Shown here: piece by piece, positions 26,538 to 34,364 of the stretch | How positions within the stretch are numbered: the stretch's first letter is position 1 | Layout of the letters: each line of letters opens with the position of its first letter | Origin: Endobugula sp965225895 | Lineage (GTDB): Bacteria; Pseudomonadota; Gammaproteobacteria; Pseudomonadales; Cellvibrionaceae | Reading direction: 5' to 3' | Assembly: GCA_965225895.1 (NCBI GenBank) | Contig: CBDDBR010000011.1 | Coordinates: 1,860,001 to 1,924,000, forward strand | DNA: 64,000 bases | Program-made: the position numbers and the translations under genes | Notes under the pieces: generated by a model | Seen by the model: the letters and a program-made list of their open reading frames with translations, nothing else | Told to the model about the DNA's origin: nothing | Database searches by the model: none

Positions 26538-27563
26538 TTAATCAAACGACAAATAGCCATTAGGATTAGCCGATTGCCAGCGCCAAGTATCTTCTACCAT
26601 CGCTTGCAAGTCATATTCGGTTTTCCACCCTAACTCTTTGAGTGCTAAATCAGCATCGGCATAATATTCTGCCAAATCACCCGCTCGACGAGGCACACAG
26701 CGATAAGGAATTGTTTTACCGCACGCTTTTTCAAAGGCAGCTACTACCTCCAGCACGCTATAACCGTTACCCGCACCTAAATTATATGCTCGACAAGCTG
26801 GCTCACTTTTCACCATGTGCTCTACAGCTTTTACATGACCGCGCGCAAGATCAACCACATGAATATAATCGCGTATGCCAGTACCATCAGGAGTGGCATA
26901 ATCATTACCAAATACTTGTAACTGTTCTAAACGACCCACAGCAACTTGCGCAACATAAGGCAATAAATTATTAGGGATGCCTTGCGGGTCTTCACCAATC
27001 AAACCACTGGAATGTGCGCCAATGGGATTAAAGTAACGCAACAAACTCACTTGCCACATACTCTCAGGCACCTGACAATGATCACGTAAAATTTCTTCAA
27101 CCATCAACTTCGTACGACCATACACATTACATGCGGATGTTGGCAGTGACTCTACATAAGGTATTGGCGCATCAGCACCATATACGGTTGCCGATGAACT
27201 GAACACTAAACGATAACACTGATACTCACCCATCACCTCGGCCAACATAATACTGCCCGCAACATTTACATCGTAATAATGCAATGGCATTTGCGCTGAC
27301 TCACCTACGGCTTTTAAGCCAGCAAAATGAATCACTGCATCAATACTATATTGCGAAAACACGCCCTGTAAATCAGCACGGCAACGCACATCGCCTTTAT
27401 AAAAATCAATCGATTTACCCGTGATTGTTTCCACACGCACGAGCGATTCTTGATGGCTGTTACATAAATTATCAAATACCACCACATCATAGCCTGCGTT
27501 CAATAATTCAACACACGTATGACTACCAATATACCCTGCACCACCTGTTACTAAGATTCTCAC
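26538..27563 (-). CDS. galE: UDP-glucose 4-epimerase
   Basis: Interconverts UDP-glucose and UDP-galactose for polysaccharide and LPS precursor supply. The 341-residue short-chain dehydrogenase-type protein has the NAD loop VTGGAGYIGSHTCVEL, VIHFAGLKAVGES, the catalytic VFSSSATVYG and YGRTKLMVE (Ser and Tyr-x-x-x-Lys), LRYFNPIGAHSSG and GIRDYIHVVDLARGH. The frame is open to a TTG at 27581, but the GTG at 27563 follows AGGTG and gives the standard N-terminus. It is probably co-transcribed with the EamA transporter 34 bases upstream. Confidence 0.96.
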   Translation of the reverse strand: MRILVTGGAGYIGSHTCVELLNAGYDVVVFDNLCNSHQESLVRVETITGKSIDFYKGDVRCRADLQGVFSQYSIDAVIHFAGLKAVGESAQMPLHYYDVNVAGSIMLAEVMGEYQCYRLVFSSSATVYGADAPIPYVESLPTSACNVYGRTKLMVEEILRDHCQVPESMWQVSLLRYFNPIGAHSSGLIGEDPQGIPNNLLPYVAQVAVGRLEQLQVFGNDYATPDGTGIRDYIHVVDLARGHVKAVEHMVKSEPACRAYNLGAGNGYSVLEVVAAFEKACGKTIPYRCVPRRAGDLAEYYADADLALKELGWKTEYDLQAMVEDTWRWQSANPNGYLSFD

Positions 27564-27597
27564 ACAACACCTAATGATCAATGAACATACATATAAT

Positions 27598-28485
27598 TTA
27601 TCGTCGAATTATAGCCGCAATTGATAAACCGCGCATATGATATAAGGTAACACCCAATAAAACCAAAGCAGCACCCACTAATAACCTCGGCGTTAGCAAC
27701 TCATCAGCCAAAAAGCTTCCCAACATTAACGCAAATACAGGGCTAATCATACCCACTGTAGAGACCACATATGCCGATAAACGATGCAACAAAAAGTAAT
27801 ACAAAGCAAAGCCCAATAACGATCCAAATACAGCCAAATACAATATAGAAAGACCGCCTTGTAAGCTAACAGGCCAAGGCAAAGTACCATCAGTCACCCA
27901 CCACGCTAACGCCAACGGCGGCACCGAAAAGCATAATCCACCTGCGGTCTTTTGCAATACAGGAATTGTTGCTTCTATTTTTTGCAGCCACGTACTACTC
28001 ACAGCAAATAACACCACCGACACAACCATGGCCGCAATACCATAGGCACCGTTTGCTCCCATTACTAAAAATTGATCTGCAAATACTACCAACAAACCCG
28101 ATACCGCAATACACAAAGCCACAACCCGCTGCACAGTAAATACTTGCTTCCCTAATACATAATAAGACAACACCCCCATTAAAAATGGCGTCGTACTAAA
28201 AATAATAGAAATTAATCCCGACGAAATCCATAACGAAGACCAATACACCAAAAGAAAATTAGGCGCTATACCAATGGCAGCAATCGTATAAAAACGCACA
28301 CCATGTCGATACCCCCATAAAGATTCGCCACGCGCACGTAAAATAATAAGCGCTAATATTGCCGATAAAAAAATACGCCAAAATATAGCACCAGCAAAAG
28401 ACACATCCCCCGCACTCCATTTAATCGCCAATGGCGTTGTTGACCAAATAGCCACCAATACACCATAAGCTATAACATTAACCAC
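27598..28485 (-). CDS. EamA-family (DMT superfamily) transporter
   Basis: A 295-residue inner-membrane protein with about ten helices in two EamA repeats, including IWSTTPLAIKWSAGDVSFAG near the start and PVFALMLGSFLADELLTPRLLVGAALVLLGV near the end. The substrate is unknown. The start codon is GTG with AGAGGGTAGGG just upstream. A hairpin with flanking T tract and a 29-codon ORF lie upstream on the same strand (28568-28711), so expression may be controlled by attenuation. Confidence 0.9.
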   Translation of the reverse strand: MVNVIAYGVLVAIWSTTPLAIKWSAGDVSFAGAIFWRIFLSAILALIILRARGESLWGYRHGVRFYTIAAIGIAPNFLLVYWSSLWISSGLISIIFSTTPFLMGVLSYYVLGKQVFTVQRVVALCIAVSGLLVVFADQFLVMGANGAYGIAAMVVSVVLFAVSSTWLQKIEATIPVLQKTAGGLCFSVPPLALAWWVTDGTLPWPVSLQGGLSILYLAVFGSLLGFALYYFLLHRLSAYVVSTVGMISPVFALMLGSFLADELLTPRLLVGAALVLLGVTLYHMRGLSIAAIIRR

Positions 28486-28567
28486 AACCCTACCCTCTTT
28501 TTAAGCACGCAACAAAATAATAGTCTAGGACACCAAAAGTACCGAAAAGTAAGGTGCCATAAACGCA

Positions 28568-28600
28568 AAAAGCCGCAGGTTTTACGCTGCGGCTTTTAGA
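28568..28600 (-). terminator. Intrinsic terminator hairpin upstream of the EamA gene
   Basis: Perfect 11-bp inverted repeat AAAAGCCGCAG/CTGCGGCTTTT with an 8-base loop. On the minus strand the stem is followed by T5 (TTTTT), so transcripts from the 29-codon ORF would end here, about 80 bases before the transporter start. The symmetric A and T flanks mean it could also act on the plus strand. Confidence 0.85.
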
Positions 28601-28621
28601 AATTTTTAATAGATATAAAAA

Positions 28622-28711
28622 TTAGCACACAGCAATACGCCTACACGGGGCCACTGCCCAGCGCACATGTGCGATTGCTACTAAATACTGCTGATTATTT
28701 TGTGTTAACAT
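28622..28711 (-). CDS. 29-residue leader-like peptide
   Basis: A short ORF from ATG at 28711 to TAA at 28622, too small for usual gene calling. The peptide starts MLTQNNQQYLVAIAHV and ends in a Cys/Arg-rich tail (APCRRIAVC). The codons near the end include adjacent AGG and CGT and two Cys codons. A terminator hairpin begins about 22 bases after the stop, and the next gene on the strand is an EamA transporter. The layout (short ORF, terminator, transporter) is that of an attenuator leader peptide, but a stand-alone small protein is equally possible. The purine-rich AGAAAAA upstream is only a weak ribosome-binding site. The function is unknown. Confidence 0.5.
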   Translation of the reverse strand: MLTQNNQQYLVAIAHVRWAVAPCRRIAVC

Positions 28712-28813
28712 GATTTTTCTACATTTATCTATTAAGGCTAAAGTGTGGGGTATTTTTTTATAAAGCACAAGCCCCAATCATAAAAAATTACAACCATAGA
28801 TTAATATAAACTC

Positions 28814-29935
28814 ATGAAAACTTATCTTGTTGGCGGCGCGGTTCGCGATCAACTACTTGGCTTTCCCTACCACGAAAAAGACTGGGTGGTTGTAGGCAGC
28901 AGCCCTGAACGCATGCGTGAATTAGGCTACACTCCTGTTGGAAAAGACTTTCCTGTATTTTTACATCCCAAAACACACGAAGAATATGCCTTAGCACGCA
29001 CCGAGCGAAAAACAGCACCAGGCTATAAAGGCTTTACCTTTCATACGGATCCGCAAGTCACACTAGAAGAAGATCTAGAACGTAGAGACTTAACAATCAA
29101 TGCCATTGCAAAAAGTGACAATGGAGAAATTATTGACCCTTACCAAGGCCAACAAGATATTCAACATCGACTATTGCGCCACGTTTCTACCGCATTCAGT
29201 GAAGACCCTGTGCGTATATTACGCGTCGCTCGCTTTATGGCTCGCTACCATCATTTAGGTTTTTCTATTGCAAACGAAACCATGCAATTGATGAACGACA
29301 TGGCAGCACAAGGAGAAACCAAACATTTAGTCGCTGAGCGCGTTTGGCAAGAATGTGATAAAGCATTCTCTGAAAAAAACCCTGAATGTTTTTTTTCTAC
29401 ACTACAAAACTGCCACACCTTACATGATGTTTTCCCCAGCTTTGCGCAACACGACCTTAAGCCTTGCTTATCAATACTACAAAAAGCCTGTCAACTTAGC
29501 ACAAATAACCATATACGATTTGCTGCATTTTGCTTTCCACTACCACTCGATGAAATAGAAAAAATCAATGCGCACCTCGCCACACCCAACGAATATAAAA
29601 CACTGTCTTTACTGACCAAAAATCACTATAACGACTACATAAACATTGCAGAGTGGACAGCAGAAACACTATGCCAGCTATTTCAAAAAACAGATGCATT
29701 AAGAAAGCCTGAGCGATTCCAACAAATACTCACTGCCTGTCACAGTATCGCTCAATCGGAAAACAACGATAACAATAATAACGCGTTATTACTTAAAGCA
29801 TTAACAGCATACCAGCAAGTAGACCATCAAGCCTTAATCAAACAAGGGTTTAAAAAAGCTGCATTAGGTGAGGCGATAAAAGAAAAAAGAAAAGAACAAT
29901 TACAAGAATGGCTTATCCAAGAAAGCTTACCATGA
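28814..29935 (+). CDS. cca: CCA-adding tRNA nucleotidyltransferase
   Basis: Adds or repairs the 3' CCA end of tRNAs. The 373-residue class II enzyme has the head-domain motifs YLVGGAVRDQLLG, EKDWVVVGSSPERM, EEYALARTERK and the neck motif LEEDLERRDLTINAIA, followed by DPVRILRVARFMARY. At 373 residues it appears to lack the C-terminal HD phosphohydrolase domain present in E. coli Cca (about 412), a form common in other gammaproteobacteria. It is divergent from the leader-like ORF and transporter. Confidence 0.95.
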   Translation: MKTYLVGGAVRDQLLGFPYHEKDWVVVGSSPERMRELGYTPVGKDFPVFLHPKTHEEYALARTERKTAPGYKGFTFHTDPQVTLEEDLERRDLTINAIAKSDNGEIIDPYQGQQDIQHRLLRHVSTAFSEDPVRILRVARFMARYHHLGFSIANETMQLMNDMAAQGETKHLVAERVWQECDKAFSEKNPECFFSTLQNCHTLHDVFPSFAQHDLKPCLSILQKACQLSTNNHIRFAAFCFPLPLDEIEKINAHLATPNEYKTLSLLTKNHYNDYINIAEWTAETLCQLFQKTDALRKPERFQQILTACHSIAQSENNDNNNNALLLKALTAYQQVDHQALIKQGFKKAALGEAIKEKRKEQLQEWLIQESLP

Positions 29936-29951
29936 TTATATACAACACAAT

Positions 29952-30893
29952 TTACAATACGTTTTGACTAATAATTTTAGCCGCTAAAGCACCCGAAGCA
30001 ATAGCACTTACCACACATGGGAATTGAGTATTACACACATCACCCACTGCATAAATATTTTTTACATTGGTTTGACCACAAGCATCAACCACCAAAAACC
30101 CCTTCTCATCATATTGCAATTGCTGCTCTATACCCGAAGAAATAACTGTAGGCAAACGGTCCGTATTTGCTTGATAACCTGCCAACACATGTAATCGATC
30201 TGCTTTTATTTGATAAACCTGATCGTTTTCAACCGTCGCTATCAACACGCCATCTTTTTTTGTAATATCATGAATCACTGCATGAGTCAGCAATGTAAAA
30301 TTAGGATGATCAAGCACCGTTTCTAAAAAACGCGACTGCGCAGTAGGTAATGAGCGTGCAAGCATGGTGACATAACATCCCTGCTCTAATAACAGCAACG
30401 CATTTTCAAACGCATTATCCCCTGCGCCGACAATAATTATTTTTTTCTGTACAAGAGTGTCTATATGCAAAAAAGCATGGGGACCTTCAATAACAGCGTC
30501 ATCAACAGTAACGCCACAATCAAGTGGTAGTATTTCTCTGCCTCGATAGCGAGTACCACTAGCAATAATTATTGCACAGGCATGAATAGATGACTGCGAT
30601 GCTAATACTACGCGCACATCATTATCTCTCATGATCACTTGCTCCACCGACTCATTAAGACGCAAATCAATCTCTTCTTTCGCTATATGCGCATCAAAAC
30701 TTTTGGCAATATCTACACCTGTGACATCTGACTGCCCCAGCACCCAATCATTATTTAAAAAATTAAAATTTTGCATCCCGCCAGTGATAGATTTTTTTTC
30801 AATAACGACTGGCGTAAAGCCTAAATTTTTAAGCCATAAAGCAGCTGACAAACCCGCTGGCCCAGCACCAATAACAACAACTTTTTTATTCAT
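29952..30893 (-). CDS. NAD(P)/FAD-dependent oxidoreductase (thioredoxin-reductase-like, no CxxC)
   Basis: A 313-residue two-dinucleotide-domain flavoprotein: FAD loop VVVIGAGPAGLSAALWL at the N-terminus, the NAD(P) loop IIIVGAGDNAFENALLLLE near residue 150, and the C-terminal FAD motif NIYAVGDVCN. It resembles thioredoxin reductase in layout but has no redox-active Cys-x-x-Cys between the loops, so it is more like ferredoxin/flavodoxin-NADP reductases of the TrxR-like type or a related pyridine nucleotide oxidoreductase. The electron acceptor is unknown. It is ten bases downstream of folK on the same strand. Confidence 0.8.
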   Translation of the reverse strand: MNKKVVVIGAGPAGLSAALWLKNLGFTPVVIEKKSITGGMQNFNFLNNDWVLGQSDVTGVDIAKSFDAHIAKEEIDLRLNESVEQVIMRDNDVRVVLASQSSIHACAIIIASGTRYRGREILPLDCGVTVDDAVIEGPHAFLHIDTLVQKKIIIVGAGDNAFENALLLLEQGCYVTMLARSLPTAQSRFLETVLDHPNFTLLTHAVIHDITKKDGVLIATVENDQVYQIKADRLHVLAGYQANTDRLPTVISSGIEQQLQYDEKGFLVVDACGQTNVKNIYAVGDVCNTQFPCVVSAIASGALAAKIISQNVL

Positions 30894-30903
30894 AATGTGA
30901 TAC

Positions 30904-31455
30904 TTACATAATTAAGCAAGAAGGTGCAATAGAAATGACTTGCCCACGCCACACAAAATCAACTGGCTGCAAACGTGAAATTTGCTTTGACGTTTCGCAA
31001 AAGGACTGCCATAAAGAAATATACGATTGCTGCAAGTGTGGATGTAACAATTCGGGAAAAGCATCAGCCAACGGGCGCAATACATGAGCACAAGAAAGAA
31101 TATCTGCGCGAGGCAAAGTCACACCATCCACCACGCCAGCGGCATCACCGTATAATAACAAATCAATATCAATACTCACATGCGGTTGCGTACGATCACG
31201 CGCGCAATCATTTTCGATAGCATGAATCACTTGCTGTATTTCTGCGATACTTTTATGACTATCAAAACCAACCACAACATTGTAATACCACTGTTCATCA
31301 CTTGATGCATCTTCAGCGACAACATTCATTGCCAAACTTTCATACACTGGCGAAAAAATTAATTCGCCAAACACATCGCTCAATGCCGAAAACGCCTGAA
31401 AAAAATGTTTTTCTTGCTGATAATTACTACCTAAACTGAGCACCACATGAGGCAT
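30904..31455 (-). CDS. folK: 2-amino-4-hydroxy-6-hydroxymethyldihydropteridine pyrophosphokinase
   Basis: Pyrophosphorylates the pterin in folate synthesis. The 183-residue protein has VVLSLGSNYQQEKHF at the N-terminus, SPVYESLAMN, YYNVVVGFDS, and the catalytic RTQPHVSIDIDLLLYGD (with two metal-binding Asp) followed by LPRADILSCAHVLRPLAD. The start at 31455, one base after the folB stop, has GGAG upstream and gives the family N-terminus MPHVVLSLGSN; a longer frame would overlap folB by 44 bases. Confidence 0.94.
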   Translation of the reverse strand: MPHVVLSLGSNYQQEKHFFQAFSALSDVFGELIFSPVYESLAMNVVAEDASSDEQWYYNVVVGFDSHKSIAEIQQVIHAIENDCARDRTQPHVSIDIDLLLYGDAAGVVDGVTLPRADILSCAHVLRPLADAFPELLHPHLQQSYISLWQSFCETSKQISRLQPVDFVWRGQVISIAPSCLIM

Positions 31456-31456
31456 A

Positions 31457-31819
31457 TCAATTTTCTCCGCGCTCAATCTCAATACCCACTCGACGCACAT
31501 GCGTTAACACATCTTCTTTACAGACCGAGAATTTTACCCACGATACAGAAAACGTCTGACGAATCATTTGCGTAACCTCTTCAGCCAATGTTTCTAGCAA
31601 CTGATATTCCCGTTGCTGAACCATGCCAACCACAGCATCACAAACCGCAGAATAATCAATGGTATGTTGTAAATCATCATCTTTGGCGGCTTGCCGTATA
31701 TCTGTAGCAAGTTCAATGCTAACCCATAACGTTTGACGCGCGACGCGCTCCCACGCATATAAACCAACAATAGCGTCTATTTTTACATCTCTAATAATTA
31801 CTTTATCTTTATTAGCCAT
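31457..31819 (-). CDS. folB: Dihydroneopterin aldolase
   Basis: Acts just before FolK in folate synthesis, releasing glycolaldehyde from dihydroneopterin. The 120-residue protein has IRDVKIDAIVGLYAWERVARQTLWVSIEL in two short blocks, TIDYSAVCDAV and LLETLAEEV, the conserved pterin-binding segments. It sits between tsaD (15 bases upstream) and folK (one base downstream). The tsaD-folB-folK order on one strand is common in Pseudomonas relatives. Confidence 0.95.
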   Translation of the reverse strand: MANKDKVIIRDVKIDAIVGLYAWERVARQTLWVSIELATDIRQAAKDDDLQHTIDYSAVCDAVVGMVQQREYQLLETLAEEVTQMIRQTFSVSWVKFSVCKEDVLTHVRRVGIEIERGEN

Positions 31820-31834
31820 ACATCACTCACAGCC

Positions 31835-32863
31835 TTATACGGCTGACAACTCCTCTAGCGACCAGCGCGGCGTCACTTTTACCGCTAAATTATCATGCTG
31901 TTGCGCAAGTAAACGCTGACAACCCGCATAAGCAATCATTGCCCCATTATCGGTACAAAATTCATGGCGCGCATAAAAAACACCCGCTTGTATTTTTAGT
32001 AATGCCGACTCCAACCGTGTGCGCAAACACACATTTGCCGAAACACCACCTGCAATCACTAAACGCTGCAAATTTTCTTGCTCTAATGCTCGGCGGCACT
32101 TAATCACCAACGTATCAACAACCGCCTCTTGAAATGCGCAGGCAATATCTGCACACGTTTGATCATCGGGTAAGCCATTGGCTTGCGCATACTTAGCCAC
32201 CGTATTCAGAGTATATGTTTTTAAACCACTAAAACTAAAATCTAAACCTGGACGATCTACCATAGGGCGAGGAAACGTGAAACGTCCCTTTTCTCCCTGC
32301 TCGGCTAACTTCGCAATTAAAGGGCCACCAGGGTAATCTAGATCTAGCATCTTGGCCGCCTTATCAAAAGCCTCACCCGCGGCATCGTCCAATGATTCAC
32401 CTAATAAACGATATTCACCAATGCCATCAACGCGCACCAATTGCGTATGCCCACCCGACACCAATAATGCAATAAAGGGAAACTCTGGTGGCGTGGCTTC
32501 TAACATAGGCGCCAATAAATGCCCCTCCATATGATGCACCCCTATCGCTGGCACACCTAACGCTAATGCTAATGCGCGTCCCGTACAGGCTCCCACCATC
32601 AACGCACCCACTAAACCTGGGCCCTTGGTATACGCGATACCTGCAATATCACTTTTTTGCAGCCCGCACTCTTGCAATAACTCATCAATCAGTGGCAATA
32701 ACTTACGCACATGATCCCGTGATGCCAACTCTGGCACCACACCACCATATTCACTGTGCAAAGCTATTTGGCTATATAAATGATGCCCCAACAGCCCTTT
32801 TTCACTGTCATATAGCGCTACGCCTGTTTCGTCACACGATGTCTCAATTCCTAATATCAGCAC
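31835..32863 (-). CDS. tsaD: tRNA N6-adenosine threonylcarbamoyltransferase
   Basis: Transfers threonylcarbamoyl to A37 of ANN-decoding tRNAs (t6A), with TsaB and TsaE. The 342-residue ASKHA-fold protein has LGIETSCDETGVAL, YTKGPGLVGALMVG, the metal-binding HHMEGHLLAP, LLVSGGHTQLV, FSFSGLKTY and VIAGGVSANVCLR, with TDNGAMIAYAG near the end. The start codon is GTG. It is divergent from rpsU, as in most gammaproteobacteria. The TcdA enzyme at 14.8 kb further modifies its product. Confidence 0.97.
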   Translation of the reverse strand: MLILGIETSCDETGVALYDSEKGLLGHHLYSQIALHSEYGGVVPELASRDHVRKLLPLIDELLQECGLQKSDIAGIAYTKGPGLVGALMVGACTGRALALALGVPAIGVHHMEGHLLAPMLEATPPEFPFIALLVSGGHTQLVRVDGIGEYRLLGESLDDAAGEAFDKAAKMLDLDYPGGPLIAKLAEQGEKGRFTFPRPMVDRPGLDFSFSGLKTYTLNTVAKYAQANGLPDDQTCADIACAFQEAVVDTLVIKCRRALEQENLQRLVIAGGVSANVCLRTRLESALLKIQAGVFYARHEFCTDNGAMIAYAGCQRLLAQQHDNLAVKVTPRWSLEELSAV

Positions 32864-32874
32864 CTAGATACTCT

Positions 32875-32910
32875 CTTTATACTTATCTTTACATTCATCT
32901 TTATATTCAC
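32875..32910. repeat. Three imperfect 12-bp tandem repeats
   Basis: CTTTATACTTAT, CTTTACATTCAT and CTTTATATTCAC stand head to tail immediately upstream of tsaD, probably in its 5' untranslated region. Each unit starts with CTTTA and ends in T(A/T)(A/T)-type pyrimidine-rich sequence. Confidence 0.7.
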
Positions 32911-33003
32911 AGTTATACTGACCGTTGTATGCAGCTCACAAGGGTCGTTCATCAAAATTAATCCGCATCATACCAGAGAGAAGAAAAATACCACATCAAA
33001 CAC

Positions 33004-33032
33004 TTGTGATCAGTCGCACGACTGTGTAGAAT
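33004..33032 (+). promoter_or_regulatory. Sigma-70 promoter for rpsU, with palindrome in the spacer
   Basis: TTGTGA, 17 bases, TAGAAT: five of six matches at -10 and a good -35, 87 bases upstream of rpsU. The spacer contains the perfect inverted repeat CAGTCG-CA-CGACTG at 33011-33024, placed where a repressor would block RNA polymerase. Confidence 0.7.
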
Positions 33033-33119
33033 TTGCGCCCCTTAGATGTCCAAAGAAAAATATTCTGACCGACATCATTGAAAATATAAACCGAATATAC
33101 TGAATCAACAGGGTTAACT

Positions 33120-33335
33120 ATGCCTTCTGTAAAATTAAAAGAAAACGAGCCATTTGATATTGCTCTACGTCGTTTTAAGCGTTCATGCGAAAAAGCGGGT
33201 ATTTTGGCTGAAGTTCGTGGTCGTGAGCACTACGAAAAACCAACAACTGTACGTAAGCGTCAAGCGGCAGCAGCGGTTAAGCGTCACGCTAAAAAAGTAC
33301 AGCGCGAATCTAAAAAGTTCCAACGCCTGTATTAA
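33120..33335 (+). CDS. rpsU: 30S ribosomal protein S21
   Basis: A 71-residue basic ribosomal protein, identical in length to the E. coli protein: it begins MPSVKLKENEPFDIALRRFK, has SCEKAGIL and a Lys/Arg-rich C-terminal helix ending FQRLY. It heads the macromolecular-synthesis operon and is divergent from tsaD. It lies 76 bases upstream of yqeY. Confidence 0.98.
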   Translation: MPSVKLKENEPFDIALRRFKRSCEKAGILAEVRGREHYEKPTTVRKRQAAAAVKRHAKKVQRESKKFQRLY

Positions 33336-33410
33336 TCGCACAAGCAAGGGCAGGTTACTAAACCAGCCTTTTAGCCGAGTTACTATAGAGTCCCCATAGA
33401 GTCACTACTT

Positions 33411-33863
33411 ATGGCAAGCAGCGAAATACAAGCCCGCATCAAAGATGCAATGAAAGCAGCAATGCGAGCAAAAGAAAAAGCTCGCCTTGGTGTTATCCGT
33501 CTTATTCAAGCTGAATTTAAGCGTATTGAAGTTGATGAACGCATCGAACTTGACGATGCACGGGTACTCGCCATTTTAGACAAAATGACCAAACAGCGAC
33601 GCGACTCCGCAAAGCAATACGAAGAAGCGAATCGTCAAGACCTTGCCGATCAAGAACATTTTGAAATTGCTATTCTCGCTGACTTTTTACCCCAAGCACT
33701 GAGCGACGACGAAATTAGCGCACTCATTGACGACGCCATTACCTCTATAAATGCAAATGGCATGCAAGATATGGGGAAAGTCATGGGGGTACTTAAGCCT
33801 CAACTACAAGGCCGCGCTGACATTGGTGCAGTAAGTAAAGTTATCAAAGCAAAACTCGCTTAA
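33411..33863 (+). CDS. GatB/YqeY domain protein
   Basis: A 150-residue YqeY-family protein related to the C-terminal tRNA-binding domain of GatB (Asp/Glu-tRNA amidotransferase). It shows the conserved helical pattern RIKDAMKAAMRAKEKARLGVIR split over two blocks, MTKQRRDSAKQYEEANRQDLA and LPQALSDDEI, with MGKVMGVLKPQLQGRADIGAVSK in the tail. Its function is unproven. Genes of this family commonly lie between rpsU and dnaG, as here, although an ECF sigma module intervenes before dnaG. Confidence 0.93.
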   Translation: MASSEIQARIKDAMKAAMRAKEKARLGVIRLIQAEFKRIEVDERIELDDARVLAILDKMTKQRRDSAKQYEEANRQDLADQEHFEIAILADFLPQALSDDEISALIDDAITSINANGMQDMGKVMGVLKPQLQGRADIGAVSKVIKAKLA

Positions 33864-34047
33864 GCTAACATTGTTACCCATCACCAAGCAATTTACCCTC
33901 AAAAACCACTCAAAACCCTTCAAGCTAAACCATAACGACCATTAGCAATATAAACATCCCCTCCTCTAACGGGTTATATATTAATTTCTGCAGTATAAAA
34001 TAGTGCCAACTCAACCATAAAACCGAATAAATATTTTCTAACCTCAG

Positions 34048-34074
34048 TGTCCAACATAGATTATATGAACCGTC
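34048..34074 (+). promoter_or_regulatory. Candidate ECF-type promoter for the DGPF/sigma module
   Basis: TGTCCA, 17 bases, CGTC, ending 58 bases before the DGPF gene start. ECF42 sigma factors are reported to recognise a TGTCGA-type -35 and a CGTC-like -10 ahead of their own DGPF-sigma operons; this is one mismatch from that. The call is inference from the gene context. Confidence 0.45.
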
Positions 34075-34364
34075 TTTTGATAGAGTGGTGCTACCTGCAC
34101 CCCTTTATATCAATTAATTAAGAGGTTCTATAATGTCCCAAAAAACGTATATATGCGTGATCCGCAACCCAAAGGGCGGCTGCGATGAACAACCACCGTC
34201 AGAAATGGATGACATGTTTGCCAAATTTCAAGCATGGCAAGAAAAGTTTGCCGATAACATTGCAGACATGGGCGGCAAATTAGGCGAAGGAAAAGTAGTC
34301 AATAATAATGGCGTGATTGACGGCCCCTTTGTCGAAGTCAAAGAAATTATTGGGGGCTATATGT

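Noticed and set aside
28486..28813. Guanidine (mini-ykkC) riboswitch ahead of the EamA transporter
   Set aside because: The paired hairpins with ACGR loops that define the class are absent; only the leader ORF and terminator were seen.
33011..33024. LexA site in the rpsU promoter
   Set aside because: The palindrome CAGTCG-CA-CGACTG does not match CTG-N10-CAG spacing or the AT-rich core of gammaproteobacterial LexA boxes.
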